A stretch of DNA of 5,365 bases from Streptosporangiaceae bacterium (GTDB lineage: Bacteria > Actinomycetota > Actinomycetes > Streptosporangiales > Streptosporangiaceae), in assembly GCA_030050125.1 (NCBI GenBank), contig JASIJN010000409.1, positions 1-5,365 of the forward strand, read 5' to 3'. Numbering within the stretch: the stretch's first letter is position 1; each line of letters opens with the position of its first letter. The notes beneath the pieces were generated by a model that ran no database searches, was not told the DNA's origin, and was given only the letters and a program-made list of their open reading frames with translations. This document shows positions 5,239-5,365 of the stretch, piece after piece. Both the position numbers and the translations under genes were made by a program.

Positions 5239-5365
5239 TGCAGGTGGGAGGCTTGCCACCCCGGCCAGACCGGTCCCGGTTCCATCGGCAGCCTGCGTCC
5301 CTGGCTGGTGATATGCTCCATATACGAGGTATCGAGTTCCGCGACGCTCGCCCGGATATGTCCGG

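Larger units (their letters stand above)
5075..5365. other. Intergenic region without a convincing gene
   Basis: About 290 bp, visibly less GC-rich than the rest, hold regulatory-looking sequence but no recognisable protein. A short plus-strand reading from ATG 5314 (MLHIRGIEFRDARPDMSG) runs off the right edge and could begin a gene, preceded only by a weak GGTG. All three minus frames are also open from the right edge; one, ending at TGA 5235-5237, has fairly GC-rich third positions and could be the tail of a gene outside the window. None is recognisable. Palindromes ATATG-CTC-CATAT (5312-5324) and CCGGA-TATG-TCCGG (5352-5365) lie near the edge. Confidence 0.5.

Noticed and set aside
5129..5311. 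60-codon plus-strand reading frame in the right intergenic region
   Set aside because: No recognisable motif and no ribosome binding site, and it crosses the operator-like palindromes, so it is probably noncoding.
5235..5365. Minus-strand frame open from the right edge to TGA at 5235-5237, possible tail of an outside gene
   Set aside because: All three minus frames are open here, the 42 visible residues match nothing recognisable, and its stop overlaps the TTGACG promoter box; undecidable without more sequence.

Overview
The window is very GC-rich, with G or C in most third codon positions and GTG starts, and it encodes proteins typical of Actinomycetota. These include a RpiR-type regulator, a DAO-family flavoenzyme and a short stand-alone HATPase_c anti-sigma-type protein. 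A Streptomyces-, Actinomadura- or Nonomuraea-like actinomycete is the natural reading; the genus cannot be fixed from these bases. The high GC content leaves long open frames opposite every real gene, and these were discarded.

Layout. The left arm (positions 1-1795, minus strand) holds a RpiR/MurR-family regulator. It is followed, with a 4-bp ATGA stop/start overlap, by a fold-type III PLP aldolase of the DSD1 / D-threonine aldolase / 3-hydroxy-D-aspartate aldolase family. The aldolase reads off the left edge of the window, so its C-terminus is missing. The right arm (1860-4606, plus strand) holds a complete NAD(P)-dependent aldehyde dehydrogenase and, with a 4-bp GTGA overlap, a DAO-family FAD-dependent amine/amino-acid oxidoreductase. 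A 64-bp AT-richer divergent gap (1796-1859) separates the arms. It appears to carry two overlapping promoters and a repeated AGTAAA element, and the regulator mRNA is probably leaderless.

The two arms read as one divergent catabolic locus. The aldolase would cleave a beta-hydroxy D-amino acid to glycine (or a related amino acid) plus an aldehyde. The aldehyde dehydrogenase would oxidise the aldehyde to an acid. The flavoenzyme would oxidise the released amino acid, or demethylate or deaminate an N-substituted amine, and the RpiR protein would switch the locus. The substrate is not determined by the sequence; this assignment is inference from gene content.

The right part (4552-5365) is unrelated. 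A minus-strand HATPase_c protein of the RsbW-like type converges on the flavoenzyme gene, and the two overlap by 55 bp at their 3' ends. Upstream of it lies about 300 bp without a convincing gene, AT-richer than the rest. It holds a strong ribosome binding site within a 9-bp tandem duplication, a candidate promoter, and a cluster of TACAT/ATGTA half-sites. Further palindromes sit at the right edge. No mobile element, tRNA, rRNA or CRISPR array was seen.
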